From positions 1,022,686-1,086,685 of the forward strand of contig KN834753.1 of assembly GCA_000827265.1 (NCBI GenBank): 64,000 nt of DNA, given 5' to 3'. This document shows, piece after piece, positions 42,320 to 53,783 of the stretch. The DNA comes from Collybiopsis luxurians FD-317 M1 (taxonomy: Eukaryota > Basidiomycota > Agaricomycetes > Agaricales > Omphalotaceae). Each line of letters opens with the position of its first letter. The first letter of the stretch is position 1. The position numbers and the translations under genes were made by a program. The notes beneath the pieces are model-generated. The model was not told where the DNA came from. It ran no database searches and saw only the letters and a program-made list of their open reading frames with translations.

Positions 42320-43830
42320 TCATAGAGCGCGCCTCATGTTTGACCCAAGAATTCCCTGGTAATCCCCATCCAGACTCCACGAGTTTATACCCTTCAATCC
42401 AGTACCCTTCACCAGCTGTACTTTCATATCCAATGACTCAGGATCGTCATAAGCAATCACTTGGTTAGTAACCTGTGACCTCAAGTATGGAGTGGACGAG
42501 CAGGCATCCCAGTACCGACGAAACTCGCCTGCCCCGGAGAAGGTCGGCTTGCCGCTGCTGGACCAGACGAGGGCAAGAATACCCTGCTTGACGAGATTGC
42601 CGAACATCACTGAACCTGTTCTATTACCATCGTCAGCCAAAGCTCGACTAGGAACATTCGAGTCACGCGAGCGAAGTCTTGTCACGGTAGAATCAGAGAG
42701 GTAGCCATAGAAAGGCACCCCAAGAACTTGCTGAGCCTCGGGAAAACCAGCGGCAGACCATTGCTTGATAGCACTAGCAGCACTGGCTTCTGGCTGGGAA
42801 GAGTTGTGGCAGCCATCAGAAAGAGGTGCGTTTGGGCCAGGAGAAGGAGATGCTGGCAGGGTAAAAAAATGGATAAGTTTCATGATTAACCGTTAAGGCG
42901 AAGCGTTTACATTGCCAGACGTCATAGTTCATAAGCGTAATCCAATCCAACACTTTAGCAAATTGCGCGACGTCCTTCATCGGATGTCCATCTCTGCCCA
43001 CGAATGGGGTCTGCGAAACCGCGGCGGTAATCTTGATCCCTCGAGAAATACTGGAACGGAGCAGTTGAAGAAACAAGAAGAAATTATCGCTGTCTGCAGG
43101 GTCTACTTGGTTCCCGCCAAGACCTTGGCGTCCAGGGTACTCCCAGTCGAAATCTATGCCATCCAATGTGAAGTTTTCTATGACGGCAGCTACGCTGTTA
43201 ACAAGCGTTTGTCTACTGGTTGGGGATGATACCCCCGAAGAGAAGTATCTGAAATTCGGTAAATTACTATCCTCAGCTGAATTCGATAATTTATGGGAAA
43301 TCGAGGACTTACTGACTGCCTTCCCAGCCGCCGATGCTCAATTTCGCGTGTTTCCCTTGTGCGTGAGCATTCTGGACGACCTGCTTCAAACGGACGGCAC
43401 ATGAGGAGTCGGGGAAGAATATTTGCTGATTTGCATCAACCGTAGCAAAGGCAAAGTCGATCCAGTCGTAGTTGGTGTAATTGATCTGGTCAGGAGGCAT
43501 ACTGCTCCAACATGTAAAATAGCCCATGAGAAGAGTGGGAAGATGCTGAGCAGAGCCAGAATTGCTGGAGTTATCGGAAGGCGCAGGAATAATAAAAATA
43601 GACTCTGAACCGTCTGAAAAAATTTCGATTTCGGGTTGAGGAGCAGACTTGGTGGTCACGAGGGAAGTCATTGAAGATGGTTTTGAGGTGATTGAGTTCG
43701 AAGTTGGATGTTCTAAAGAGGACGAAAATTCGTCTAGACTCGACGAAGCTGAAGAGCCCTCCCGATTAGCTAGAGGTGCACATTGCGCAAGAATTGAAGC
43801 CACCAGGAATACCAATATCGCCAAGAGCAT
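42320..43830 (-). CDS. Secreted GH18 chitinase-like protein
   Basis: Exons 43313-43830, 42911-43248 and 42320-42852 give 462 residues. A signal peptide (MLLAILVFLVASILAQCAP) precedes a Ser-rich linker of about 80 residues, then the GH18 barrel with LLMGYFTCWSSMPPDQINYT, HAKLSIGGWEGSQ, the catalytic TLDGIDFDWEYPGRQG (DxxDxDxE with Glu), FAKVLDWITLMNYDVWQ, VLGVPFYGYLS and a C-terminal segment ending INSWSLDGDY. No chitin-binding module is seen. Enzymes of this type hydrolyse chitin in cell-wall remodelling or nutrition. A TATATAAA lies at 43936-43943 on the minus strand, 106 nt upstream. Confidence 0.92.
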
Positions 43831-43935
43831 TTTGATGAAACAAAGTGAGTGGGAAAGGACAGGAAGTGCGTGAAGTGGCCACCAGGGCTACGTAGAAGGT
43901 GAAAGTAGAATGGAGCAAAGACCATTCGAGTGCCC

Positions 43936-43943
43936 TTTATATA
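43936..43943 (-). promoter_or_regulatory. TATA element of the chitinase gene
   Basis: TATATAAA on the minus strand, 105 nt before the ATG at 43830, in the spacer below the URA3 stop. Confidence 0.5.
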
Positions 43944-43995
43944 TGCTCGGCGCTTGATTAAGCGCTATGAGCGCCAAATGAACAGTATTACAACA

Positions 43996-44936
43996 TTAAG
44001 CAGCTACTCTATCTTGGTAGGCTTTCCATCCAGCTTCCATGTATCGCTTAGCCTGGTCTTTGATGTGATCGACCAGACTGGGATCTTTACCATATATCCC
44101 CCTTCCAACAATAATAATATCGCACCCAGACTCGAGTATGACTTGGCGAGGTGTGCGATATTGTTGACCCATGGAATCTCCCTTTACGTCGAGACCAACG
44201 CCAGGTGTAAGAATAAGGAAGTCATCCGTATCCGAAGCATCCGCATCTATTCCAATTCCCTGCATCGTCTTTTGGGCTATGAAGCCAATCACGAAATCTC
44301 GGTGAGCCCGTGCCATACGAACAGCCTCTTCTGTGTAGGGACCTATGGCAAGGGCACCTTTCGTACTCATTTCTGCGAGTAGCAAGAGACCGCGGCCGAG
44401 GGGTAAGCCAACTGATGAAAGACCTGAGATGATTGACGGTCCAGGAACAGGATGAGCATTGGTTATATGTGCCCAACTTGCAATCTTGTGAACGCCGCTC
44501 GAGTATTGAAGGGCTACGGTATTTCCTAGTGTCAACAGTAATCAAAGCGGTGATTGAAGGGGAAAAAAATGTCATATACCAATGTCCGCAAACTTGCGAT
44601 CTTCAAAGATAAGAAAATCATGTTTGGTGCTGAGGTTTTGCAGCTGTTCGATCAGAGACTGATCATAGTCTTGAATGATATCGACATGTGTCTTGAGTTG
44701 AGATTCCAGGTAAGAAAAGGAATAAAAGAACACTTGAAGGAAGAATTTGCCTTGATGAGACAGACAAATGGACCGACTGTATCGACGATGGCCAAAAAAT
44801 CCTTCGATTTAGTGACATCTACGCTCACTGCCAAATTAGTTTTCTTCCGCTCCATAATTTCCAGCAACAATTTTGCGGTAGGATTGCAGTGATTCTGTAT
44901 CCTTTGACCATAGGTCTGACGAAGGAAAGAGGCCAT
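43996..44936 (-). CDS. URA3: Orotidine 5'-phosphate decarboxylase
   Basis: Exons 44751-44936, 44580-44691 and 43996-44525 give 275 residues. The catalytic segment [20 protein letters not shown] (D-x-K-x-x-D core) spans the second intron; the N-terminus has [20 protein letters not shown] and [17 protein letters not shown] and IVGRGIYGK close the phosphate-binding part. It makes UMP, the last step of de novo pyrimidine synthesis. The first intron (44692-44750) begins with GC (AAG|GCAAAT) rather than GT; the splice [13 protein letters not shown] restores the exact family sequence. Divergent from PUS7 with 64 bp between start codons. Confidence 0.96.
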
Positions 44937-45000
44937 GATGACAGACAGGCAGTAAACAATTGCCGGTCAGTAGCCGCAACAATCAATTTTTTTATCTTCC
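44937..45000. promoter_or_regulatory. 64-bp bidirectional promoter of URA3 and PUS7
   Basis: The interval between the two start codons is only 64 bp, with no TATA; a T7 run lies at 44985-44992 before the PUS7 ATG. Confidence 0.6.
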
Positions 45001-47905
45001 ATGTTTTCATCATCCATTGTCCGGGAACGTGAAATCGACGATGAGGGCCTTGAACCTCAATCAAAACGTCCAAAAATTGCCTCAGAAACATCAAAAACAG
45101 AGCCAGAGAATCTTTTGCCTCCAAGCCATTCTCTGCTAGGAGTTCCTAATCCTCCTTCGGAAGCGGGTCGTGCGATAAACTTCTTAGAAACAGATGTTGG
45201 CATCTCAGAGTATGTCGGTCGGGGGGTCTCCAAAATTGAAGGAATAATAAAGCAGAGGTCTCTTTCCTTTCAATGTCTTTCTCGATGAATTGTAAACTTT
45301 TCATGTAGATTTACAGATTTCCTGGTAAACGAAGTCGATTTAGACGGGAACGTACTTCATCTGAAATCTTTGGCAATGCCAGAGTCTGCGAAAAAGAATC
45401 CTGCACCCTTCTCTGCTACCGACGAGCAAGTTATGCAACTCGACCAAAACTCATCAGCCACCCGAGAATTCGACGGATCCGAGGAAAATATTACTACGGA
45501 GGATGCGGAAAAGTCCACAGATCCCTGGCCAGAATCGTTCAATGCCACATTAGCACCATACTTATCTGAGACCGCGATAGTGCAACTTAAGGAAATGTTC
45601 CTCCAAGGGTCGGAGCCTCCTAGAGTTCCTGATAGTGGCTGGGGTGGAAGGTCCGTGAAAGCGTCCCCTGAAGATCCCTCAACATCCTTCCCAGAGTCTG
45701 CTTCCCTTCCCGGACCAGAAACTGAAACCAATGAACGGGGGAAGCGAGGAAGAGGTCGGGGACGGGATAGAGGCGGAAGGGGGGGTAGAGGGGCTGCTTC
45801 ACGGCGGGAAGACAATCGAAAGGTTGTTTCTGAAGTGAGTTTACCCTATCCTCAAGATTCGTTGTTTGTAATTTCATCGGGTTTCGTAGCCGATTAGTTC
45901 AAAAGAGACCAGGACTGCATTCCATCAAGTTATACGAGAGTTGTTCGGTGGCAAGCTCGATAGTGAAACAGATCAGTCTACAGCCACAACTGACGAGGGA
46001 TCGAGGATCGTGGTCAAGTGGTCGAGGCGCGGCGTCGGTCGCGGCGCGCGCGAAAGGAAAGGTATGCAATATCCTATCTACTTTCGACTTGTGGTCCATA
46101 TCTACAATTTACTGCTACTAGATCAGTCCGAGCGCGCACCTCGTGGTACATTTCCCCCATACATCCATTTCACCCTGCAAAAAACCAACCGCGACACGCA
46201 AGACGCGCTTTCACATCTCTCTCGCATGCTCAAAGTCGATGTCAAGAATCTTTCTGTCGCTGGGACAAAGGATAAGCGTGGAGTTACGGTTCAAAGAGTG
46301 TCCTTGAAGAGGGGTAGTAAAACTGTTGAAGATGTATGGCGACTTGCAAACGGTATAGAAAATGGACGAAAAACTCCCGAGGAAGCTTTATCTCAACGAG
46401 GGGAACGAGGTGTCCGCATTGCAGATCTCAACTACCGCAAAGCAAGTCTTGAATTGGGACTTCTCAAAGGGAACGCTTTCGTTATCACTCTTCGGTGTGT
46501 TGATAAGCTTCGAGATTGTTCAAAAGAAGTTGATCTAGCACCTACAGGAGCGTCCAGGTCGATTCGATGGAAACACTGGATAAAGCATTGAACATTATCA
46601 AAGAGAATGGTTTCATTAACTATTACGGTTCGTTGAGAAGTTCAGCTCTCGGAAAGCCCTTTCCTTACACATATTAGGTATGCAAAGGTTCGGAACTGCG
46701 TCTGTACCCACCCATGCGATTGGTTTAGCATTACTGCAATCCGAATGGCAAAAAGCCGCCGCTTTGATACTTCAGCCGCGTCACGGTGAGCATCCTGATG
46801 TTGAGGCTGCTCGTAGAGCGTGGCTTGAGGAGAAAGACCTCGACAAAGCACTGTCTCTCATGCCTAGGCGTGTCGTTGCGGAGCGTTGCCTTCTCCAGAG
46901 TTACAAAACACAAAAAGGGGATTCTCGCAATGCCTTGGGTGCTATTTCAACGGTAATGGCCTATTGGCAGGTTCTCCGAAGCGCGTGCTCAAATCTCTAT
47001 AGATTCCTCGAAATCTTCGACTAATGTATGTACATGCATACCAGTCGTATGTGTGGAACGCCATTGTATCTGAGCGAGTCAAGATGCACGGAGCAGAGAA
47101 ACCTGTAGTTGGTGACCTCGTATTTGAAATCGATCCGGGTGCAAAAGTTGAAGGGTCTTTTGTTGGTGAAGAGAAAGAAGATGCTAAGGAAGCAGGTAAT
47201 TGCCGTCCTTCTTTTCTCGGGTATCTCTGTTCCGACTCGTCTCTCAGACGATAGCCTTTCTCATCGCGCCAGAAAAAAGTTGGCCAGAAAACCCTGGTCT
47301 CCACCAAAGGTCAAGACTCTCACGGAAGAAGATTTGGACAAGTACTCGATGCTTGACGTGATTATGCCACTCCCTGGAACTGACGTTGCGTATCCGGGAG
47401 GCAGGCTTGGCGAGAGATACCGGGAGTTCCTTACAATGGATGGTCTTGATCCGGATAACTTTGTGCGAAAGCAAAAGTGAGTCCCACTTTATTCAGGTTC
47501 TTTTCTCATCTGACCGTGTGTAGGGACTATACACTAACTGGGTCGTATCGTAAGATTTTACACCGGCCTAGCGCAATGGCCTGGTCTGTCATGCGCTATA
47601 CAGATCCCGATGTCCCCCTCGCCCAATCTGACGAAGACAAGTTGTTGGGCTTTGACCCACCGGTTGTCGATGAGCAGGGCAAGTTCATGGCCCTCCAGAT
47701 TCAACTGACACTGGGCACTGCATCATATGCGACGATGGCGTTGCGTGAGATCACTAAGACAGAGACGAGTTCGCACTTCCAAACAAGCCTGACGAACGCT
47801 GCGGAGGATCAAAAGTATCGCGGCGTAGGTGATGGAGAGGCAGAGTTGGACGCGGCGATTGTCGCCGACGGGGATGAAGAAACAGCGATGGAGATTCAGA
47901 ATTGA
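45001..47905 (+). CDS. PUS7: TruD-family pseudouridine synthase PUS7
   Basis: Nine exons (45001-45257, 45309-45834, 45890-46061, 46122-46494, 46548-46627, 46678-46952, 47003-47195, 47248-47476, 47524-47905) give 828 residues. TruD motifs are in order: [10 protein letters not shown] and [33 protein letters not shown], the catalytic loop [47 protein letters not shown], and [21 protein letters not shown] long low-complexity insertion (acidic, then an Arg/Gly-rich stretch around [20 protein letters not shown]) sits between the first two conserved parts, as is typical of fungal PUS7. It modifies U13 of tRNAs, U35 of tRNA-Tyr, U2 snRNA and mRNA in the nucleus. Confidence 0.95.
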
Positions 47906-48029
47906 GTAGTACCTTAAGAGATGTCGTGTCATCTTGCGTGGGATAGTAACATATTATATCGTGTCGCGCTGCGCTTTATAAATTTCGTTTCAACTCCAAA
48001 ACTACCTTTCTATCCACTCCTTTTAAACT

Positions 48030-49797
48030 ATGGCCAAAGTTGAACGAGTAGTGTTTTTATCGTTGATCCTTGATCTATTTGCCTTTACCATTCCACTACC
48101 GCTTTTTCCACGGCTTATTGAGTGGTATACCACGGTGAGCTAAGATACACCATACCTCACTGCTTTAATCCCAATTCTGTACAATTTAGAGGGAAATATC
48201 GAATCCCAATGGTTTTCTTTCGCAGACACTAGCCTTTGTATCGGCCATTCGAGCTCTATTTTACAAACCGTCATTACAATCACAAAAGTGGGATGTTGTC
48301 TTACTGGGTGCGTGTATTATTCGAACTCCACGTACAGATAGCGAACGAGACGTGTCATTTTAGGTGGATTAATGGGCTCAGTATTTTCGTGAGTGAATGC
48401 TCGCGTTCGAGGAATTCAAAGCTTAATGCTAGATCAGTATGCTCCAGTTTCTGGTTTCTCCTCATATCGGTTCTCTTTCGGACAAGTATGGTCGTAAAAA
48501 GGTCCTACTCGTCACCATGATTGGCAATATTCTTTCTGCCTTGGTGTATGTCATTCGCCTCATATCCTTCCGGTGCTGATTCCTCCTTAGTTGGGTTCAA
48601 TCCACAACATTCGCGTCGTACATGCTATCAAGGGTTATCGGAGGACTGAGTGAAGGCAACGTCCAGCTGGCAATGTGAGTCTTGCATCCTGAAGCCGTCT
48701 TACAGCTGTCAAATCCCGTCCTTCCGTATTTCCAGCGCGATTCTTTCGGACGTTACAACCCCTGCAAACCGTTCCAAGGCATTAGCACACGTTGGCATAG
48801 CCTTTGCTGTATGCTTTTGCATCGGTCCTCCTATCGGAGCATATTTTGCGTCAAAACCACTGTCGGCTGCGAACACCTTTGGTCGCGAGTTGAATGTCTA
48901 CGCAGTCCCTGCCATAATCACGCTCGTTCTTTTAGCTGTCGAAACGGTCTTTCTTATTCTGGCACTGCCTGAAACGCGAGGCAAGGGTATACAAGCACCT
49001 CAACCAGACAAAACTAAGAGAAGCGAAAAGTCGACCCCGAAGGTGTCGAAAACACAAAGCATAGAGCAGCGGATGCAGACACTCAAATCCCTCCGCTCTA
49101 TACATCTCATGTTCCTTGGTATATTCTCAGGTGTAGAGTTTACATTGACTTTCCTGACATTTGATTGTGATTATATTTCACTTCTTTCCAGCCAATTCAC
49201 TCTGATATATTTTCTAGTGTTTGATTGGAATAACAGGCAAAATGGGCTGCTCATCGGCTCCATAGGAATTATTAGCGCTCTTCTTCAAGGTGGATACGTG
49301 CGAAGGGCTACCTCTAAGATCGGTGAAGGTGTTATGGCTCGTCGAGGAGTTTTCAGCTGCATATTGGGTCTTATCTTCCTTGCAATCGTACCAAGCTTTG
49401 TTTCTACCAACCTCAAGCTAGCTCGTCGGCTACTGTACCTTGGGGCAGCATGTATGGCCTTCACTTCGGCAACAACAGTCAATGCCCTCACTGCCTATGC
49501 GTCTCTTCAATGTGATGAAGGGGGCTTCGACACGACTACCGGAAAGCCTGCCAAAGTGCATCCGCAGCTTGCCAAAGGCAAAGCACTTGGACAATTCAGA
49601 TCTTCCGGCCAGTTGGGACGCGCAGTTGGCCCTTTGATTGGTACGCACTTACACAGTTTGCCCCGTTTGGCCTTCTGACCAATTTCTCGACAGCCTGCGC
49701 ATCTTACTGGACAGTCGGTCCCACCTATACATACGCCACCGGGGCTTTAGCTATGTTTGCCTTATCAGTGCATATGAAAAGGATGCCTAGAAAATGA
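48030..49797 (+). CDS. MFS transporter (MFSD10/TetA-like)
   Basis: Eight exons (48030-48134, 48190-48307, 48364-48388 (25 nt), 48438-48545, 48591-48674, 48736-49166, 49218-49640, 49694-49797) give 465 residues with about 11-12 hydrophobic helices. The start MAKVERVVFLSLILDLFAFT and the motif A region SPHIGSLSDKYGRKKVLLVT place it in the DHA1/TetA-like branch related to animal MFSD10; SRVIGGLSEGNVQLAI and a GP-rich RAVGPLI near the C-terminus are also typical. An additional hydrophilic loop (LPETRGKGIQAPQPD and SEKSTPKVSKTQSIEQ) separates the halves. Substrate unknown; organic anions or drugs are candidates. It follows PUS7 head-to-tail by 124 bp. Confidence 0.85.
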
Positions 49798-50018
49798 ATG
49801 GAAGGTTATATTTGTAACAAGTAGCTTATAAATGAGAGGACGGCTTAGCCGAATCTGTGAGAGGACGTATATGATCCAGAACACAGCCAAAAATATCGTT
49901 GAAACATGTCCTAATTCAAGATACGCGGGGGAGGGTATAGTTGGATTGTTTATCTATCTCATTAATCGTATATGAAGCAAGAACGGTCGAATGTAGGAAT
50001 GCCTATAGTATGAATAAC

Positions 50019-51612
50019 TTATAATGAAGATGTAGATGCAGATGCCGATGAAGGTCTCCTTGAGAACGAAGTTGTGGAATGTTCATCAAAATCAATCAGC
50101 TGTGCGTCTGGCTCTGTTGGCCGCTTTTTTGCGTCGTTCTGATCTTCATCCGTATACCGAGGAGGTCGCTCGGTACGACGGATGGGACGCGAAAGCATAG
50201 GCACTGGCGGTTCCGGAACAGCCTCGATATCGGGAGGAGATTGTGTGGTAAAAATGGCGGGAAGGAAGAAGAGATATCCACGGCTGCCCCGATGCCTTCT
50301 CGGACGGTAAGGCGTGCGAGGTATATCCTCAGGGAGGGTATGCGTGAATGCAGCAACGCGATTGCGCACCCGGCGGAAAGCCTCGGTTAATGGGGAAGAT
50401 CGCCCAGCCAGCTGTTCAGCTGTGAAGGATGATTCCGATGAGCCAGGCGAGGACGGACGGACTTCGAACGGAAGCTCATCGGCGTCTGTGTCTGTTGGAG
50501 ATGCAGGAAAGCTTTCGCTTTGGGAAGATGCCTCTGATCTGGGTAGGTGAAAGTGCCATTGCCCAGTGCGATGAGACCAACGCGGGAACAGGACATCATA
50601 TCCGCCTATCCTCCGCAGCGTGTATCTACGCTGTTTACTGGGAATCACCATTATAACCACGCCTCCGATCAGAATGACCAACCCGATCCATAATAAGACT
50701 TTGCCCCAGTGTCCAAGGAAGCCAATGAAAGCAGCATCGTCGGCATGCCAGCTACTACCGTAAAAGTGAGAAAAGAAGGAGTCTGGAGCTTCTCCTTGTT
50801 TGGCATTTTTGCCGTATAGAGACTTGGGCAATATCCGGACTGGGTCGCCTGGGGCACCTGCGTGAGACGAGGTGTAGATACCGTACTGAGCGGAAAGAAA
50901 CATTGGACCGGTAGAGAACATGACAGTGGGATAATTAAGGATCCAGTTATGGTCGAACGTTACGAGGTTATGAATCGTCTGAGCCAAGAAAGGATGTTCC
51001 TTTTCTGCAAACATGAGGTCGTTGGATACACCGACAGGGATAGTCTTTGGTAGGATTACTGGGTAAACCAGGAGCGGGTCCAAGGGCCGTATACAGCCAA
51101 TATCCAAATCCAGATACACACCACCATAGTGGTACAAGACGAAATACCGAATGGCGTCGGCGCGTTGTATCGCGTACTTGTAGTCATTGAAGGTATCTAG
51201 GAACCATGGATAGTGCTCTGCAATAAACTCTCGAGAGCTCTCGTCCGTCCAAAGCTTGTATTCACTGCACAATTGGAGAGATGAGTTATAGAAAGAGCGG
51301 AAAGATAGCAGCCAAGGGCACGCACTAGTCAGGCATCATGTCCCGGCATTCTTGAGAAATACCTTCCCAACGTGAAGGCAAAGATTCGGTACGCCAAGTC
51401 TGGTGTAGGATTCTCGGAATCCGCTCTCTCAGTCCATGTTCAGAAGCGTTCCAGCGAGCATGGCCTTGGAGAATAGGGACTTCGTCGGTGGAAAGGTAGG
51501 CACTAGGGTCGATAGAGAGATAATAAGTTATTGAAGATAATACGACGACAGTTCCAACGAGAAAGAGGCCCAGAATAAAGAGAAAAATGAAAAGGGGACG
51601 TCGGCGGGCCAT
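50019..51612 (-). CDS. Mannosyl-inositolphosphoceramide synthase catalytic subunit (GT32)
   Basis: Exons 51326-51612 and 50019-51264 give 510 residues. An N-terminal signal anchor (RPLFIFLFILGLFLVGTVVV) is followed by the GT32 domain: IPRILHQTWRTESLPSRWEG, the DXD motif in GGVYLDLDIGCIRPLDPLLV, SNDLMFAEKEHPFL and TGPMFLSAQYG. A second helix (VLLWIGLVILIGGVVIMVIP) and a cytosolic tail of about 160 residues rich in Ser, Pro and Arg complete it. This is the SUR1/CSH1 type, which adds mannose to inositolphosphoceramide in the Golgi, normally with CSG2. The tail is longer than in yeast. Confidence 0.9.
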
Positions 51613-51808
51613 GAGGGTAGGGATGAAAGTAGGAGATGATACTCCTGGTGGCTATTCCACTTTTTGCTTTTCAAGGTGTGAACCAACTGCGGAGTAAGCG
51701 TTAATGACCACTCCAATGATCCGGGCGGCAGGAACGGCAGATTTATTTCTTATCCGTCTCCGCTTACATCCAACAAATTGGAGAAAAAAAAAAAAAGGTA
51801 GTATGTAC

Positions 51809-53368
51809 TCAAATGACGAGATCATCGTCATTAAAAACTCTCTGAAGGTGGGACAAAAGGTCGTATCGTAAAGTATTCACAATATCCTCGCCTCGCTTGC
51901 CCCATTTCTCAGCAACTCTACGCAGCTTCCTTAGAGAGATGAGCCAATCTTGCCTAGACCAGTCACTACCTCTACGTCCTCCAGAGTTGGCAGTATAAGG
52001 TTTCGACAGAAAACTATTCAAGAGCGGACTGTCTCGTGGCAGAGTGAACGGCCCCGAAGGGCACCGGATCTGCACATAATCTAAGATTTGAACAATGTTC
52101 ATTTCAGTCGCAGGAAGATCCAACTGCTGGGCATGCATGGAAGACGCCGACGTTGCATGCATTGATGCCGAGGCCCCTTCTCTGATCTTGGTATGTCGGT
52201 CCTGCTGGTCCAAGGCGACAAGGACCCTAAGCAAACCGACAAAAATTTCAACGACTTGACGATGAAGCAAGTCACGAGCATCAGTTTCATACAGCTGGCC
52301 TTCCAGCTCTCCTGGGGCATCGATATCCATATCATCGTCTCGTCGGATGGGGTCTGGTATAACGAGAGAATCCTCGGTGTAAACAGGTTTCCAATCGCTG
52401 AACCTATCTTGGCTTTGCGGACCAAAAAGAAATTTTCCGAGGACACGAGAGCTCCAAGGAGAATGTTTCTTGTCCTGTGGATTCATCACAGCCAATGACT
52501 CTACACCTTTGAACAGCTATGAGGTTACTAGTCGAATCAGTTTCACGTCAGAAAATTTACCTTGTGACGCCGCCTTGACACATAGATTTTTATCTGCGCT
52601 ACAAAGAACAGTAGGCCTTATTTGGGAGAAGTACAAGGCGCATTCGATGATTCTGTCGTCGTTGCTGTTGCATGGAAACTCCTATTTGGCGAAGTCGACT
52701 TTGAAAATTTCAGTTGCAAAGTCAACGCTACTTACCCCCTTCAAATTCTCTGTTCTAGATTGGCCTTTGAGAATTTTCTTTTCTTGGATTTTTTCCCAAA
52801 TCCAGATAGAAGCCTTCCTGGAGAACCAGTTGTCTTTCTTTTGCCTACGAAACGAATGGATCCGTTGTGTTATTTGTCCAACGACACAAACAGAAAGACA
52901 TACCAATCCAGCTCACTGACCACTGCCCCGGGAATGACAATGACGACTCGAAAATCTGATTTTTCGACATCTTCGGCGAATGAAGAGAGGATATCCAGGA
53001 AATTGACGAGGATATTAGTGTCAGGCACGACATAAAAGGCATTGAGAGCCGAAGAAGCCTGAGAGGCATCTACATCAGTTGTGACCTTAATAGGATTAAA
53101 AACAATCTACCTGCGTCTCCGTATCTACATTTGCAAGGGAAGAAAACTGTTGCAATGGATTTTGAAGGTCGTTTAACATCGAGGGACTGCGATAATCATC
53201 ATCGTTGGAGACAACTGAAGGGCCAAAGCCAGATCTTGAGCATTTGAGAAGCAGCTCAGTAACCAGAAGTATAGACCTTGATGATTTCCAGAATTCAGAG
53301 GTTGCACTACAATAGATGGAAACAGTCAATACTTCTCCTATTATCGCTTTGGTCAAAGAACCAACCAT
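51809..53368 (-). CDS. SWT1: PIN-domain RNA endonuclease, SWT1-like
   Basis: Exons 53111-53368, 52904-53058, 52736-52844, 52561-52681 and 51809-52506 join in one frame to about 446 residues. The PIN domain starts with AFYVVPDTNILVNFLDILSS (the first acidic residue of the catalytic centre), continues VVIVIPGAVVSELDWQ and NDDRIIECALYFSQ, with LCSADKNLCVKAASQGVESL closing the fold. The C-terminal 150 residues (RQVVEIFVGLLRVLVALD, LRKLRRVAEKWGKRGEDI) are helical. This matches SWT1, a perinuclear mRNA quality-control nuclease. The first exon is uncertain: the 53368 start is convenient but the upstream ATG at 53542 and a nearby alternative frame are possible. Confidence 0.72.
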
Positions 53369-53720
53369 GAGATGAGGGCGAGTAAGAGAATCTCTGAGGA
53401 AGTGAGTAGCTGAGCATGGTTTTGACCACGCACCAAGTTTCAAAGACCAAAGACCGTGAGCAAGGGTGGCAGGGAGACAAGAGTGGGAGGACAAGGTGGG
53501 GAGAAGACACGTGACCGCAGTTATTATCTCCCAATCTCTCACTGGTTTATAGTCAAATTGCGGTCAAGAAACAAGGAGCGCGATACCTGGACTTTGAATC
53601 TTCAGGTTATTGTCGGAGGGATCATGGCGTGCTAGTGTCCGTCACCGTCGTGCGACGAAAACCAAACTGCAGCTTACTCATCTGAATCACCACTATCCGT
53701 CATCAACCAATTCTGAACAA

Positions 53721-53726
53721 TATAAA
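53721..53726 (+). promoter_or_regulatory. TATA element of the PNPOx-reductase fusion gene
   Basis: TATAAA 58 nt before the ATG at 53784. It lies upstream of the in-frame ATG at 53730 by only a few bases, so translation most likely starts at 53784. Confidence 0.5.
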
Positions 53727-53783
53727 TGCATGTTACCCTCTTTCCCTGCTCTGTGTCTTCTTGCTTTTTCAACCTCAGCAACA

